From the NCBI RefSeq assembly GCF_021728415.1, contig NZ_JAKKDV010000001.1, forward strand, positions 911,977-975,976: a DNA stretch of 64,000 nucleotides, read 5' to 3'. The DNA comes from Flaviramulus multivorans (lineage in GTDB: Bacteria > Bacteroidota > Bacteroidia > Flavobacteriales > Flavobacteriaceae). Shown piece after piece: positions 37,164 to 45,485 of the stretch; the stretch's first letter is position 1, and each line of letters opens with the position of its first letter. A model generated the notes under the pieces. It was not told the origin of the DNA, searched no databases, and saw nothing but the letters and a program-made list of their open reading frames with translations. The position numbers and the translations under genes are program-made.

Positions 37164-37334
37164 GGGGTTTAATTTTAAAATTACAGTACAAAATTACTAA
37201 ATAGGAATGTTTTTTTTGATTTAAAATTAAAATTTTATGCTTTTTAGAAATACTTAAAAAAGTATAAAACGCAGAAAAATTATTTTTATTCAAGATTTTT
37301 CACGAAATTTAAGTGAATTAATTCAACCTTAAAT

Positions 37335-37787
37335 ATGAAAAAAATATCACTCCCTATTCGTTTTGGTTTGGTTACAAGTGCTGTTTTAATAGCTTATTTT
37401 TTAGTTTTAGCATTGTTCCATAAACATACAAATCCAGCATTTAGTTTTTTCAATGCTTTTATCACGGCGTTCGGAATTTTTGAAGCAGTCCGGTTAAAAA
37501 AACTTGAAAACACTAATGATTTTTCTTATGGAGAAGGTTTTAAAACAGGAGTTATAACAGGATTTGTTGCTACCATTGTATTCACCATCTTTTTTCTATT
37601 TTATGCTACTGAAATTAATATAGATTTTTTACCTGAATTACTACATACTTTTAAAGGAAGTTTTGATGTAGATATAGGTATGGTAACCTTTGTTGTTGCT
37701 ATTATGGGCTTTTCTACAACGGTTGTTTCTGCCCTAACAGTAATGCAACTTTTTAAAAAATCTGGAAATATGTCTCAAAATTCATAA
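37335..37787 (+). CDS. DUF4199 family membrane protein
   Basis: This 150-residue inner-membrane protein has four hydrophobic segments (about 8-28, 34-52, 72-94, 116-140). The family phrases 'F-S-Y-G-E-G-F-K-T-G' (about 63-72) and the general layout match DUF4199, a Bacteroidota family without known function. It is transcribed alone; the rplU promoter lies directly downstream. Confidence 0.82.
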   Translation: MKKISLPIRFGLVTSAVLIAYFLVLALFHKHTNPAFSFFNAFITAFGIFEAVRLKKLENTNDFSYGEGFKTGVITGFVATIVFTIFFLFYATEINIDFLPELLHTFKGSFDVDIGMVTFVVAIMGFSTTVVSALTVMQLFKKSGNMSQNS

Positions 37788-37791
37788 ATCG

Positions 37792-37822
37792 TTTGCAGTT
37801 TAATTAATTAGCAGTATATTTG
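37792..37822 (+). promoter_or_regulatory. promoter of rplU-rpmA
   Basis: TTTG at 37792-37795 and TATATTTG at 37815-37822 are 19 bases apart, a near-perfect Bacteroidota promoter. The rplU ATG is at 37865, leaving a leader of about 37 bases without a recognisable regulatory structure. Confidence 0.8.
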
Positions 37823-37864
37823 CACTCATTTTTGAACAAAATTAATTAATAAAAACGATACGCT

Positions 37865-38392
37865 ATGTACGCAATTGTAGAGATAGCAGGGCATCAATTT
37901 AAAGTTGAAAAAGACCAAAAAGTTTTTGTTAACCGTTTACAAACTGAAGAAGGTAAGAAAGTTTCTTTCGATAATGTACTTCTTTTAGGTGATGGTGACA
38001 AAGTAACTGTAGGCGCCCCAGCTATAGACGGAGCACAAGTAAGTGCAAAAGTCTTAAAGCACCTTAAAGGTGATAAAGTAATAGTTTTCAAAAAGAAAAG
38101 ACGTAAAGGTTACCGTGTAAAAAATGGTCACCGTCAATCTTTAACTGAAATTATTATTGAAAGTATTGCTGCTTCAGGAGCAAAAAAAGCTGCTCCAGCA
38201 AAAACAGAAAAGAAAGCAGAAACTAAAAAGTCAGAACCTAAAGTAGAAGCAAAAGCGGCTGCGCCTAAGGCTGAAACCAAACAAGATTTAAGCAAATTAA
38301 CAGTTGCTGAATTAAAAGAGATGGCTAAGGCAAAAGGGATTGAAGGTATTTCTTCAATGAAGAAAGCTGATTTAATTGCTGCATTAAGCTAA
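37865..38392 (+). CDS. rplU: 50S ribosomal protein L21 with C-terminal extension
   Basis: Residues 1-103 are bL21 ('M-Y-A-I-V-E-I-A-G-H-Q-F-K-V', 'K-K-K-R-R-K-G-Y-R-V-K-N-G-H-R-Q'), the usual full length. About 70 extra residues follow: a Lys/Ala/Glu linker ('A-P-A-K-T-E-K-K-A-E-T-K-K') and a final 35-residue helical module 'L-S-K-L-T-V-A-E-L-K-E-M-A-K-A-K-G-I-E-G-I ... M-K-K-A-D-L-I-A-A-L', resembling the N-terminal Rho/SAP-like fold that binds nucleic acid. The tail would project from the large subunit. rpmA follows by 27 bases. Confidence 0.95.
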   Translation: MYAIVEIAGHQFKVEKDQKVFVNRLQTEEGKKVSFDNVLLLGDGDKVTVGAPAIDGAQVSAKVLKHLKGDKVIVFKKKRRKGYRVKNGHRQSLTEIIIESIAASGAKKAAPAKTEKKAETKKSEPKVEAKAAAPKAETKQDLSKLTVAELKEMAKAKGIEGISSMKKADLIAALS

Positions 38393-38419
38393 TTATTAAC
38401 ACTATAAAAACTTAAGACA

Positions 38420-38680
38420 ATGGCACATAAAAAAGGAGTCGGAAGTTCGAAAAACGGTAGAGAGTCAGAATCGAAACGCTTAGGTGTTAAGATTTTTGGT
38501 GGTCAAGCTGCAAAAGCTGGTAATATTATCGTAAGACAAAGAGGAAATACGCATCATCCAGGTGAGAACGTATACTCTTCAAAAGATCATACATTACACG
38601 CCTACGTTGATGGTGTTGTAAAATTCACAAAGAAAAAAGATAACAAATCTTATGTTTCTGTTGAGCCTTTTGAAGCTTAA
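38420..38680 (+). CDS. rpmA: 50S ribosomal protein L27
   Basis: This 86-residue protein is bL27: '[16 protein letters not shown]', '[10 protein letters not shown]', '[16 protein letters not shown]'. The N-terminus reaches the peptidyl-transferase centre. There is no cleavable Firmicutes-type N-terminal extension. It is the second gene of the rplU-rpmA operon and is followed by a terminator. Confidence 0.97.
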   Translation: MAHKKGVGSSKNGRESESKRLGVKIFGGQAAKAGNIIVRQRGNTHHPGENVYSSKDHTLHAYVDGVVKFTKKKDNKSYVSVEPFEA

Positions 38681-38704
38681 GGAATAATTTTCTTTTAAAA
38701 TATT

Positions 38705-38735
38705 AAACCCTTTCTGTCTCAGAAAGGGTTTTTAT
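38705..38735. terminator. terminator after rpmA
   Basis: An 11-bp stem AAACCCTTTCT / AGAAAGGGTTT (38705-38715 with 38721-38731) with a 5-base loop and T residues separates rpmA from the convergent DUF1569 gene. Confidence 0.83.
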
Positions 38736-39205
38736 TTTTCTAAAATATCTTTCGCAATTTTTAAGTGATGATTAGTGTGCATTTGTAAAAACCGTAAAGT
38801 TTGTTTTTTGGGTAACATACCAAAAATAAAGTGTTTAAAATAGGCTGTTTTTGGAAGTGTTTTTAAAATTTCAACATGATTTTTTGCAGTATGTAATTGT
38901 GTGTTTAAATCTTCAACTTTAATAATTTCTGGAGGTAAAACATATTTAGGGGCCTTTACTTTACCTCTTGGAAAGTATCCTAAAGGGAATAAAATAGCTC
39001 GCCAATAATTAAATGTCCACTTATAATCTTTAGGATTAGAGTTTATTGTCCATTCACAAACAGCATTAAATACTTTTAAAGCATGATCTAAATGCCAACC
39101 AACGGTGGCTTTCGAAATTGCTGGGTTTTCTGTATCTTTAAATGGTATGTTTTCTTCAATTTGAGACAATACATTATTTAAAATTGAAAAACGTTTTTTA
39201 CTCAT
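38732..39205 (-). CDS. DUF1569/DinB-like protein
   Basis: The 157-residue protein is helical, without signal peptide. Histidines placed as in DinB-like four-helix bundles (W-H-L-D-H near 38-42, H-T-N-H-H near 143-147) suggest a metal site. 'R-G-K-V-K-A-P-K-Y-V-L-P-P' and the pattern around it fit DUF1569. Such proteins may be thiol-dependent transferases, but no function is established here. It is monocistronic. Confidence 0.7.
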   Translation of the reverse strand: MSKKRFSILNNVLSQIEENIPFKDTENPAISKATVGWHLDHALKVFNAVCEWTINSNPKDYKWTFNYWRAILFPLGYFPRGKVKAPKYVLPPEIIKVEDLNTQLHTAKNHVEILKTLPKTAYFKHFIFGMLPKKQTLRFLQMHTNHHLKIAKDILEK

Positions 39206-39299
39206 AGGTTTTATATATTTAGAAAAGATATTAATTAAATCCGTAACTTTAGGTGTTACATTAGTAATTAATAGTTGTCTAACTTAAAATGAGATAGTC

Positions 39300-39572
39300 A
39301 TGCTTCCGTTTAGATCAGAAATTAGAAACTCTCCAAGTCAACCCACTATCAAGATTTTTTTGAGCGATGAATCTTTGGATGAACGCATTAAAAAACATTT
39401 AGAACATTTTGAGGAAATAGAAGATATTGAAATTAGAGAAAGTGTGGAGCAAACAGAATCTACTGAAAACTTAACGATTTTTTTGAAAGACGATGTAGAT
39501 ATTAGAAAAATGAAATCCTCAATTGATTCCAGTTTATGGTGGTATTTTGAGGAAGATTTAGTGGATGAATAG
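39300..39572 (+). CDS. small acidic hypothetical protein
   Basis: I do not recognise this 90-residue protein. It is strongly acidic (Glu/Asp in 'F-E-E-I-E-D-I-E-I-R-E-S-V-E'), without signal peptide or cysteines, with a predicted beta-alpha-beta layout ('T-I-K-I-F-L-S-D-E-S', 'N-L-T-I-F-L-K-D-D-V') and a C-terminal W-W-Y-F-E-E. It has its own start after a 94-base spacer and is followed by a terminator-like hairpin, so it is probably real. Confidence 0.55.
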   Translation: MLPFRSEIRNSPSQPTIKIFLSDESLDERIKKHLEHFEEIEDIEIRESVEQTESTENLTIFLKDDVDIRKMKSSIDSSLWWYFEEDLVDE

Positions 39573-39657
39573 TACGGTGATTTAGCAACTGCCTAACTTT
39601 TCGATACAATTTATCATACTTCCGAAGCACTTGACGTGACTTATAACAAATCATAAA

Positions 39658-39687
39658 AAAACCCTCACATTTCTGCAAGGGTTTTAA
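39658..39687 (-). terminator. terminator for ahcY and/or the small acidic gene
   Basis: AAAACCCT (39658-39665) and AGGGTTTT (39678-39685) pair around a 12-base loop with A and T runs at the two sides, so it may work in both directions between the convergent genes. Confidence 0.65.
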
Positions 39688-39690
39688 TTA

Positions 39691-39728
39691 TTATGAGATG
39701 CTGAATCAAGTTCAGTATAACAAAATTT
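39691..39728 (+). repeat. dispersed palindromic repeat, copy A
   Basis: The spacer sequence TTATGAGATGCTGAATCAAG followed by TTCAGTATAACAAAATTT contains the palindrome GCTGAA...TTCAGT. It matches copies at about 48.92 kb and 52.84 kb (opposite strand) over most of its length. It lies just past the ahcY stop. Confidence 0.65.
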
Positions 39729-41043
39729 AATATCTATAATACTCAGGTTTGTAAGGACCTTCTACTTTTACACCAATATACTTAGCTTGGTCTTGTTTAA
39801 GTTCTGTAAGCTCTACACCAATTTTTTCTAAATGAAGTTTAGCCACTTTTTCATCAAGGTGTTTAGGTAGCATATATACTTTGTTTTCGTAAGCATCTTT
39901 ATTGTTCCATAGCTCAATTTGCGCTAAGGTTTGGTTAGTAAATGAGTTACTCATTACAAAACTAGGATGACCCGTAGCACAACCTAAATTAACTAAACGA
40001 CCTTGTGCTAAAATAATAACATCTTTTCCGTTTACGTTGTATTTATCAACCTGAGGCTTAATAACATCTTTAGTGTGACCGTGGTTTTTGTTTAACCAAG
40101 CCATGTCAATTTCATTATCAAAATGCCCAATGTTACACACAATGGTTTTGTCTTTCATAGCTTCAAAGTGTTCGCCACGAACGATATCTTTATTTCCTGT
40201 AGTTGTAATTACTATATCTGCATTAGCAACCACAGTTTCTAGTTTTTTCACTTCAAAACCATCCATGGCGGCTTGTAGAGCACAAATTGGGTCAATTTCA
40301 GTAACTGTTACAATACTTCCAGCACCTTTAAACGAAGCAGCAGTACCCTTACCAACATCACCATAACCACAAACTACTACACGTTTTCCTGCAAGCATTA
40401 CATCTGTAGCACGTCGAATAGCGTCTACAGCGCTTTCACGACAACCGTATTTATTATCGAATTTAGATTTAGTAACACTATCATTTACATTAATCGCAGG
40501 CATTGGTAAAGTTCCGTTTTCCATACGCTCATAAAGTCTATGAACACCTGTTGTAGTTTCTTCACTTAAACCATTAATACCACTAACCAATTCAGGATAT
40601 TTATCTAAAACCATATTAGTTAAATCGCCACCATCATCTAAAATCATGTTTAAAGGTTTACGATCTTCACCAAAGAAAAGGGTTTGCTCAATACACCAAT
40701 CAAACTCTTCTTCTGTCATGTCTTTCCAAGCATATACAGCAGTTCCAGCAGCAGCAATGGCAGCAGCAGCTTGATCTTGAGTTGAGAAAATATTACAAGA
40801 ACTCCAAGTCACTTCAGCACCTAAAGCTTGTAAGGTTTCAATTAAAACAGCTGTTTGGATTGTCATGTGCAAGCAACCTGCAATACGAGCCCCTTTTAAT
40901 GGTTGAGAATCTTTGTACTCTTCACGAAGACTCATTAATCCCGGCATTTCTGCTTCGGCTAACTCTATTTCTTTTCGCCCCCAAGCAGCAAGTGACATAT
41001 CTTTTACTTTGTTTGCCACATAAGGAATGGTTTTTATACTCAT
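39727..41043 (-). CDS. ahcY: S-adenosylhomocysteine hydrolase
   Basis: This NAD-dependent enzyme splits S-adenosylhomocysteine to adenosine and homocysteine, recycling the product of methylations. The protein is 438 residues. Landmarks are '[12 protein letters not shown]' near 57-68, '[13 protein letters not shown]' near 185-197, the NAD motif '[10 protein letters not shown]' near 224-233, 'N-I-G-H-F-D-N-E-I' near 307-315 and the C-terminal 'K-P-E-Y-Y-R-Y'. It is a single gene divergent from the phosphopantetheinyl-transferase operon. Confidence 0.97.
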   Translation of the reverse strand: MSIKTIPYVANKVKDMSLAAWGRKEIELAEAEMPGLMSLREEYKDSQPLKGARIAGCLHMTIQTAVLIETLQALGAEVTWSSCNIFSTQDQAAAAIAAAGTAVYAWKDMTEEEFDWCIEQTLFFGEDRKPLNMILDDGGDLTNMVLDKYPELVSGINGLSEETTTGVHRLYERMENGTLPMPAINVNDSVTKSKFDNKYGCRESAVDAIRRATDVMLAGKRVVVCGYGDVGKGTAASFKGAGSIVTVTEIDPICALQAAMDGFEVKKLETVVANADIVITTTGNKDIVRGEHFEAMKDKTIVCNIGHFDNEIDMAWLNKNHGHTKDVIKPQVDKYNVNGKDVIILAQGRLVNLGCATGHPSFVMSNSFTNQTLAQIELWNNKDAYENKVYMLPKHLDEKVAKLHLEKIGVELTELKQDQAKYIGVKVEGPYKPEYYRY

Positions 41044-41174
41044 ATCAGTTTTTCTTTTTATTTTAATAACAAATCATCGTTGTTATTAGTGGTTAAAATA
41101 CTTAAATTCGCTTATCAAAATGTCTAATTTATTTTAGACTGTGCAAAGATAATCAATAAGTTCCAGAATATTAA

Positions 41175-41801
41175 ATGCCACTATATAAAACCATTACTCC
41201 AAACTCACAAACTGTTGTTAAAATCTGGAAGATTTCGGAATCATATAATGTTTTAATGCAGTCATTAAATTTATCATCAGAAAGTTTAGAACGTGTTTTA
41301 GGAATGAAAAGCGAAATGCACCAACGTGGATTTTTAAGCGTTCGTCATTTATTAAGGGAGTTTGGTTATCAAGACGCAGATTTATATTATGATGAAAATG
41401 GGAAACCTCATTTAAAAGATGGGAAACATATATCCATAACACATTCGTTTAATTTTTCGGCAGTTATTATTAGTGATGATGTGGTTGGAATTGATATTGA
41501 AAAGCAACGAGATAAAATAACTATTATAGCTCATAAATTTATTGATTATGAGTTTGATTATTTAAATGAAATTGATTCCGATTATATTAAAAAACTAACC
41601 ACTATATGGTGTGTAAAAGAATCCTTGTACAAGCTTTTCGCAAAACCTGGTTTGAGTTTTAAAAAGTATTTTTTGGTAATTCCTTTTGAAATTAAGGATG
41701 AAAACACAGTTGCTTGGATTGATTATAAAAATAAAAACTATCGATATAATATTCACTTTTTAGAGTTTGAAGGATTTACTTGCGCATATGCTATTGCTTA
41801 A
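41175..41801 (+). CDS. 4'-phosphopantetheinyl transferase superfamily protein
   Basis: The enzyme moves the phosphopantetheine arm of CoA to carrier proteins. The 208-residue protein has the Sfp/AcpT-type motifs 'V-V-G-I-D-I-E' (about 101-107) and 'W-C-V-K-E-S-L-Y-K-L-F' (about 141-151), whose Asp, Glu and Lys bind Mg and CoA. 'H-I-S-I-T-H-S' (about 85-91) also fits the family. It is the first gene of a compact operon: its stop is followed immediately by the next ATG. The carrier protein it serves is not in this window. Confidence 0.87.
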   Translation: MPLYKTITPNSQTVVKIWKISESYNVLMQSLNLSSESLERVLGMKSEMHQRGFLSVRHLLREFGYQDADLYYDENGKPHLKDGKHISITHSFNFSAVIISDDVVGIDIEKQRDKITIIAHKFIDYEFDYLNEIDSDYIKKLTTIWCVKESLYKLFAKPGLSFKKYFLVIPFEIKDENTVAWIDYKNKNYRYNIHFLEFEGFTCAYAIA

Positions 41802-42530
41802 ATGAAAACAATTTACAACACTATTTTAAAGGATATTTCAAATGGTAAAAAATTATTAGCTGTTTTAATTGATCCAGATAAGTTTTCCATTGGAAATACA
41901 AGTAGCTTTATAGATAAGGTTAATGCATCTATAGCGACGCATATTTTTGTTGGTGGAAGTACAGTAGAAGAACATGCCACTAATAAGTTGGTTGGACAAA
42001 TAAAAGAGTACACTAACTTACCAGTTGTTTTGTTTCCTGGTGATGTGAGTCAGATTTCAGAAAAAGCAGACGCTCTACTATTTTTATCATTGATTTCAGG
42101 TCGAAATCCCGAGTATCTTATAGGCAAACATGTTGAAGCTGCTCCAAAATTAAGAAATTCGAACCTTGAAGTTATTCCAACTGGCTACATATTAATTGAA
42201 AGCATTACTAAAACAGCAGTTGAAACCGTAACCAAAACAAAACCATTGTTAAGAAATAATATTCAGTTAATACGTGATTCTGCAAAAGCGGGCGAATTAT
42301 TACGGATGCAACTTATTTATTTAGAAGCAGGAAGTGGCGCAAAAGAACCTATTGGTCATGATATAATTTCATCTGTAAAAAAAGAAATAAAAATACCTCT
42401 TATTGTTGGTGGAGGCATTAGGAGCATAGATGGATTGAAGAGCGCCTATAATTCAGGTGCAGATATGGTAGTTATTGGTACTGCTTTTGAGAATGATGAA
42501 TCGTTTTTTGATGAATTAAAAAAAGAATAA
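41802..42530 (+). CDS. geranylgeranylglyceryl/heptaprenylglyceryl phosphate synthase (PcrB/GGGPS family)
   Basis: The family joins a polyprenyl diphosphate to glycerol-1-phosphate in an ether bond, the first step of archaeal-type lipids, and occurs in Bacteroidota. The 242-residue TIM barrel has 'L-I-D-P-D-K-F' (22-28), 'F-V-G-G-S-T-V-E-E' (49-57), 'P-V-V-L-F-P-G-D' (74-81), 'F-L-S-L-I-S-G-R-N-P' (93-102), 'Y-L-E-A-G-S-G-A' (172-179) and the phosphate-binding 'V-G-G-G-I-R-S' (201-207) and 'A-D-M-V-V-I-G-T'. All substrate motifs are present, so activity is expected; the chain length cannot be read with certainty. It abuts the genes on both sides (0 and 1 base). Confidence 0.9.
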   Translation: MKTIYNTILKDISNGKKLLAVLIDPDKFSIGNTSSFIDKVNASIATHIFVGGSTVEEHATNKLVGQIKEYTNLPVVLFPGDVSQISEKADALLFLSLISGRNPEYLIGKHVEAAPKLRNSNLEVIPTGYILIESITKTAVETVTKTKPLLRNNIQLIRDSAKAGELLRMQLIYLEAGSGAKEPIGHDIISSVKKEIKIPLIVGGGIRSIDGLKSAYNSGADMVVIGTAFENDESFFDELKKE

Positions 42531-42531
42531 C

Positions 42532-42792
42532 ATGAAAATATCAGTAGAATTAACCTTAACACCTTTGCATGATGATTATGAAACAGCCATTATTCATTTT
42601 ATTAAAAAGCTAAGAGCATCACATTTAAAAGTTCTTGAAAATCCTTTAAGCACACAAGTTTATGGTGATTATGATGAAGTCATGAAATTGCTTACATTCG
42701 AAATAAAAGAGGCTTTTGAACTTATTGAACGTGGGTTATTATATATGAAAATTGTAAAATCTGACAGACACGATTATGAGCCCCATTTTTGA
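42532..42792 (+). CDS. thiamine-binding protein of the YkoF/MTH1187 (DUF77) family
   Basis: This 86-residue protein has the ferredoxin-like fold of the DUF77/thiamine-binding family: a first strand 'K-I-S-V-E-L-T-L-T-P-L', a helix with 'F-I-K-K-L-R-A-S', 'P-L-S-T-Q-V-Y-G-D-Y-D-E-V-M-K-L-L' and a final helix. Relatives bind thiamine or HMP. Its end overlaps the PnuC-type transporter gene by 17 bases, so the two proteins are probably made together, which suggests that the transporter handles a thiamine compound. Confidence 0.75.
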   Translation: MKISVELTLTPLHDDYETAIIHFIKKLRASHLKVLENPLSTQVYGDYDEVMKLLTFEIKEAFELIERGLLYMKIVKSDRHDYEPHF

Positions 42793-43408
42793 ATTTTTTT
42801 TCGGTCAATATTCAGAATACGAACCCATTGATATTATTCTTGAAATTGTTGCAGTTGTATTTGGTTTTTTATCGGTTTGGTTTTCAAAACAAAACGAGGT
42901 TTTAGTATTCCCTACAGGTATGATTAGCACAATTATTTTTGTGTATTTGCTTTTAAAATGGGGTTTGTTGGGCGATATGATGATTAATGGATACTATTTT
43001 GTTATGAGCGTTTACGGTTGGTATATTTGGACTCGAAAAGTGGATGAAACACACGTTACACCCATTACAAGAACAACGTTTAACGAAAAAAAAATAAGTA
43101 TAGCTATATTTTTAGCAACTCTATTATTTGTTTATGTAGTTTACACAGCGTTTGATAAATGGACAAGTTGGGTGGCATATATTGACACTTTAACAACAGC
43201 CATATTTTTTGTAGGTATGTGGCTTATGGCAAGACGAAAATTAGAAAATTGGATTTTTTGGATTATTGGAGACATTATTTCTGTGCCATTATATTTTTAT
43301 AAAGGATTTACATTCACAAGCTTTCAATATTTAGGATTTACATTTATAGCCATTTTTGGTTATTTAGCATGGAAGAAAAACTTAAACAGCAACCTTCAAA
43401 CTGCGTAA
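42776..43408 (+). CDS. PnuC-family vitamin transporter (thiamine PnuT or nicotinamide riboside PnuC)
   Basis: The 210-residue inner-membrane protein shows about seven hydrophobic segments, the PnuC layout. The signature 'V-Y-G-W-Y-I-W-T-R-K' (about 77-86) is present. PnuC-type proteins are facilitators that depend on intracellular phosphorylation to trap the vitamin. The neighbours disagree on specificity: the upstream overlapping gene encodes a thiamine-binding protein and a TPP riboswitch lies downstream, while the next gene (40-base overlap) encodes a NadR-like ribosylnicotinamide kinase. PnuT is known from Bacteroidota thiamine regulons; I lean to thiamine but leave the symbol blank. Confidence 0.85.
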   Translation: MSPIFEFFFGQYSEYEPIDIILEIVAVVFGFLSVWFSKQNEVLVFPTGMISTIIFVYLLLKWGLLGDMMINGYYFVMSVYGWYIWTRKVDETHVTPITRTTFNEKKISIAIFLATLLFVYVVYTAFDKWTSWVAYIDTLTTAIFFVGMWLMARRKLENWIFWIIGDIISVPLYFYKGFTFTSFQYLGFTFIAIFGYLAWKKNLNSNLQTA

Positions 43409-43935
43409 AAGTAGTTTTGTTTGGTCCTGAATCAACCGGTAAAACTACTTTATCGCGGCAACTAGCTCGATATTATAATTCGGTTTGGGTACCTGAATAT
43501 GCACGGGAATATCTTCAAAACAAATGGAATAACGAACGTAAAACCTGTGAGCCAGAGGATTTGTTACCTATTGCAAGAGGGCAAATGAAACTTGAAAACA
43601 AACTAGCAAAAAAAACGGATACTATTTTAATTTGTGATACCGATTTGTTAGAAACTAAGGTGTATTCAGAAGCTTACTATTTAGGGACCTGCGACCCAAT
43701 TCTTGAAAAGTATGCGCTAGAAAATTCATACGACCTGTATTTTTTAACTTATATTGATACACCATGGGAAGCAGATGACTTGAGGGACAAGCCCGATGAT
43801 AGAGAAGACATGTTCAAAGCGTTTGAAAAAGCTTTAATCGATAATAAACGCCCTTACGTTTTGCTAAAAGGAGATAAAAAAGCTCGTTTAAAAACGGCTG
43901 TTAAGTATATTGATAAATTATTAAAAGTAAAGTGA
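43369..43935 (+). CDS. NadR-type ATPase / ribosylnicotinamide kinase-like protein
   Basis: The 188-residue protein corresponds to the C-terminal kinase domain of NadR alone. The P-loop 'F-G-P-E-S-T-G-K-T-T-L-S' lies at 18-29. 'E-Y-A-R-E-Y-L' (near 44-50) and 'C-D-T-D-L-L-E-T-K-V-Y' (near 86-96) carry the substrate and Mg contacts typical of this domain. There is no nucleotidyltransferase or DNA-binding part. It overlaps the transporter gene by 40 bases, so the kinase is likely to trap the transported vitamin. Whether that vitamin is nicotinamide riboside or a thiamine compound is open. Confidence 0.83.
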   Translation: MEEKLKQQPSNCVKVVLFGPESTGKTTLSRQLARYYNSVWVPEYAREYLQNKWNNERKTCEPEDLLPIARGQMKLENKLAKKTDTILICDTDLLETKVYSEAYYLGTCDPILEKYALENSYDLYFLTYIDTPWEADDLRDKPDDREDMFKAFEKALIDNKRPYVLLKGDKKARLKTAVKYIDKLLKVK

Positions 43936-43937
43936 TA

Positions 43938-45485
43938 ATGTTTACTGAAAAGGATATAAAACAATTTGAAATTAAAGGGATTACTTTAAAGCAAGTAGAG
44001 GCACAAGTATCCCGTATAAAAAATGGGATGTCTTATTCAAATTTAATATCTGCTGCAACTGTTGGTAATGGAATAATCAGTTTTAATGAAACTGAAACAA
44101 ACCGTTTAATTAAAGTGTATGAAAATAAGCAAGAAAGTTTAAGCATTGTTAAGTTTGTTCCTGCATCTGGAGCTGCAACCAGAATGTTTAAATTTTTATT
44201 TCAATTTTTAAATAACTTCAATCCAAATAAAGACACTATTGAAGATTATGCTGAAAAGCATAACGATAGCTTAATAAAAACGTTTACGTCTCAATTAGAG
44301 AATTTTCCGTTTTATGAAGATGTTCTTTTAAAAGCAAAAACCTTAAACCCAAATTTTGAAAATCTAAGTAAAAATGAAGCATTCTATGAAATTATAAAAA
44401 CCATGCTTCAAGAAGATGGATTAAATTATAGTTTTTTACCAAAAGGCTTGTTGCCTTTTCACAAATATCCATCTGGGACGAATACACCTTTTCAAGAACA
44501 TTTAATTGAGTCTACTTTATACGCATCATCAAACGGTCAAGCAAATCTACATTTTACTGTTTCCGAAAAACATCATAATTATTTTGAATCAGAATTAAAC
44601 ACGTTTAAAAATGATTTGGAAAAAGAAACTAATATTAAGTTTAATGTTTCTTATTCCTATCAAAAAGAAGCCACAGAAACCTTAGCGTTAACAACAGATA
44701 ATAAAATTTACAGAAACGAAGATGGTTCTATTTTATTTAGACCTGCAGGACATGGAGCGCTGTTAGAAAATTTAAACGATTTAAATGCGGATATCATTTT
44801 CATAAAAAATGTTGACAACATGGTTGTTTTCAATCTCAATAAAAAGCTATCAAATTATAAAAAATTGATTGCTGGTGTGCTTCGAGAAGCTCAAGAAAAA
44901 ACATTTACATATTTAAACGAATTAGACGCTAACTCTGTTGGAGAAGCAAAATTGTTGGAAATTGCGGCATTTTTATCAAGTAAATTAAATGTGGTTATCG
45001 ATGATGATTTTGATGATTACAAACTTGAAGAAAAAGGAAATTATTTAAAGGATAAGTTAAACCGACCAATTCGTGTTTGTGGAATGGTTAAAAATGAAGG
45101 TGAACCAGGAGGAGGTCCGTTTTGGGTAAAAGATGAAAAGGGAAATATCTCATTACAAATTGTAGAGTTTGCGCAAATAGATATAACTAATAAAGCTCAA
45201 AACGATATTGTACAAAATGCAACGCATTTTAATCCAACCGATTTAGTTTGTGGTGTGAAAAATTATAAGGGAGAAAAATTCGATTTAATGAACTATGTCG
45301 ACCCCGAAGCTGCTTTTATAACCATGAAAACCCAAAACGGAATTGATATACAAGCACTAGAGCTTCCTGGTTTATGGAATGGTAGTATGGCATATTGGAA
45401 CTCTATATTTGTTGAATTACCAATTGAGACCTTTAATCCAGTAAAAACAGTAAACGATTTGCTTAAACCTGTACACCAAGTATAG
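43938..45485 (+). CDS. DUF4301 family protein
   Basis: The preferred start is the ATG at 43938; a GTG at 43932 inside the upstream stop region is possible. About 515 residues match DUF4301 in layout. A motif 'F-V-P-A-S-G-A-A-T-R-M-F-K' (about 74-86) looks like the nucleotide-binding loop of a sugar nucleotidyltransferase. Other conserved-looking stretches are 'L-P-K-G-L-L-P-F-H-K-Y' (about 171-181), 'F-R-P-A-G-H-G-A-L-L-E-N-L' (about 272-284) and 'G-M-V-K-N-E-G-E-P-G-G-G-P-F-W' (about 383-397). No function is established. It is read together with the kinase (3-base gap) and ArfB (1-base overlap). Confidence 0.85.
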   Translation: MFTEKDIKQFEIKGITLKQVEAQVSRIKNGMSYSNLISAATVGNGIISFNETETNRLIKVYENKQESLSIVKFVPASGAATRMFKFLFQFLNNFNPNKDTIEDYAEKHNDSLIKTFTSQLENFPFYEDVLLKAKTLNPNFENLSKNEAFYEIIKTMLQEDGLNYSFLPKGLLPFHKYPSGTNTPFQEHLIESTLYASSNGQANLHFTVSEKHHNYFESELNTFKNDLEKETNIKFNVSYSYQKEATETLALTTDNKIYRNEDGSILFRPAGHGALLENLNDLNADIIFIKNVDNMVVFNLNKKLSNYKKLIAGVLREAQEKTFTYLNELDANSVGEAKLLEIAAFLSSKLNVVIDDDFDDYKLEEKGNYLKDKLNRPIRVCGMVKNEGEPGGGPFWVKDEKGNISLQIVEFAQIDITNKAQNDIVQNATHFNPTDLVCGVKNYKGEKFDLMNYVDPEAAFITMKTQNGIDIQALELPGLWNGSMAYWNSIFVELPIETFNPVKTVNDLLKPVHQV

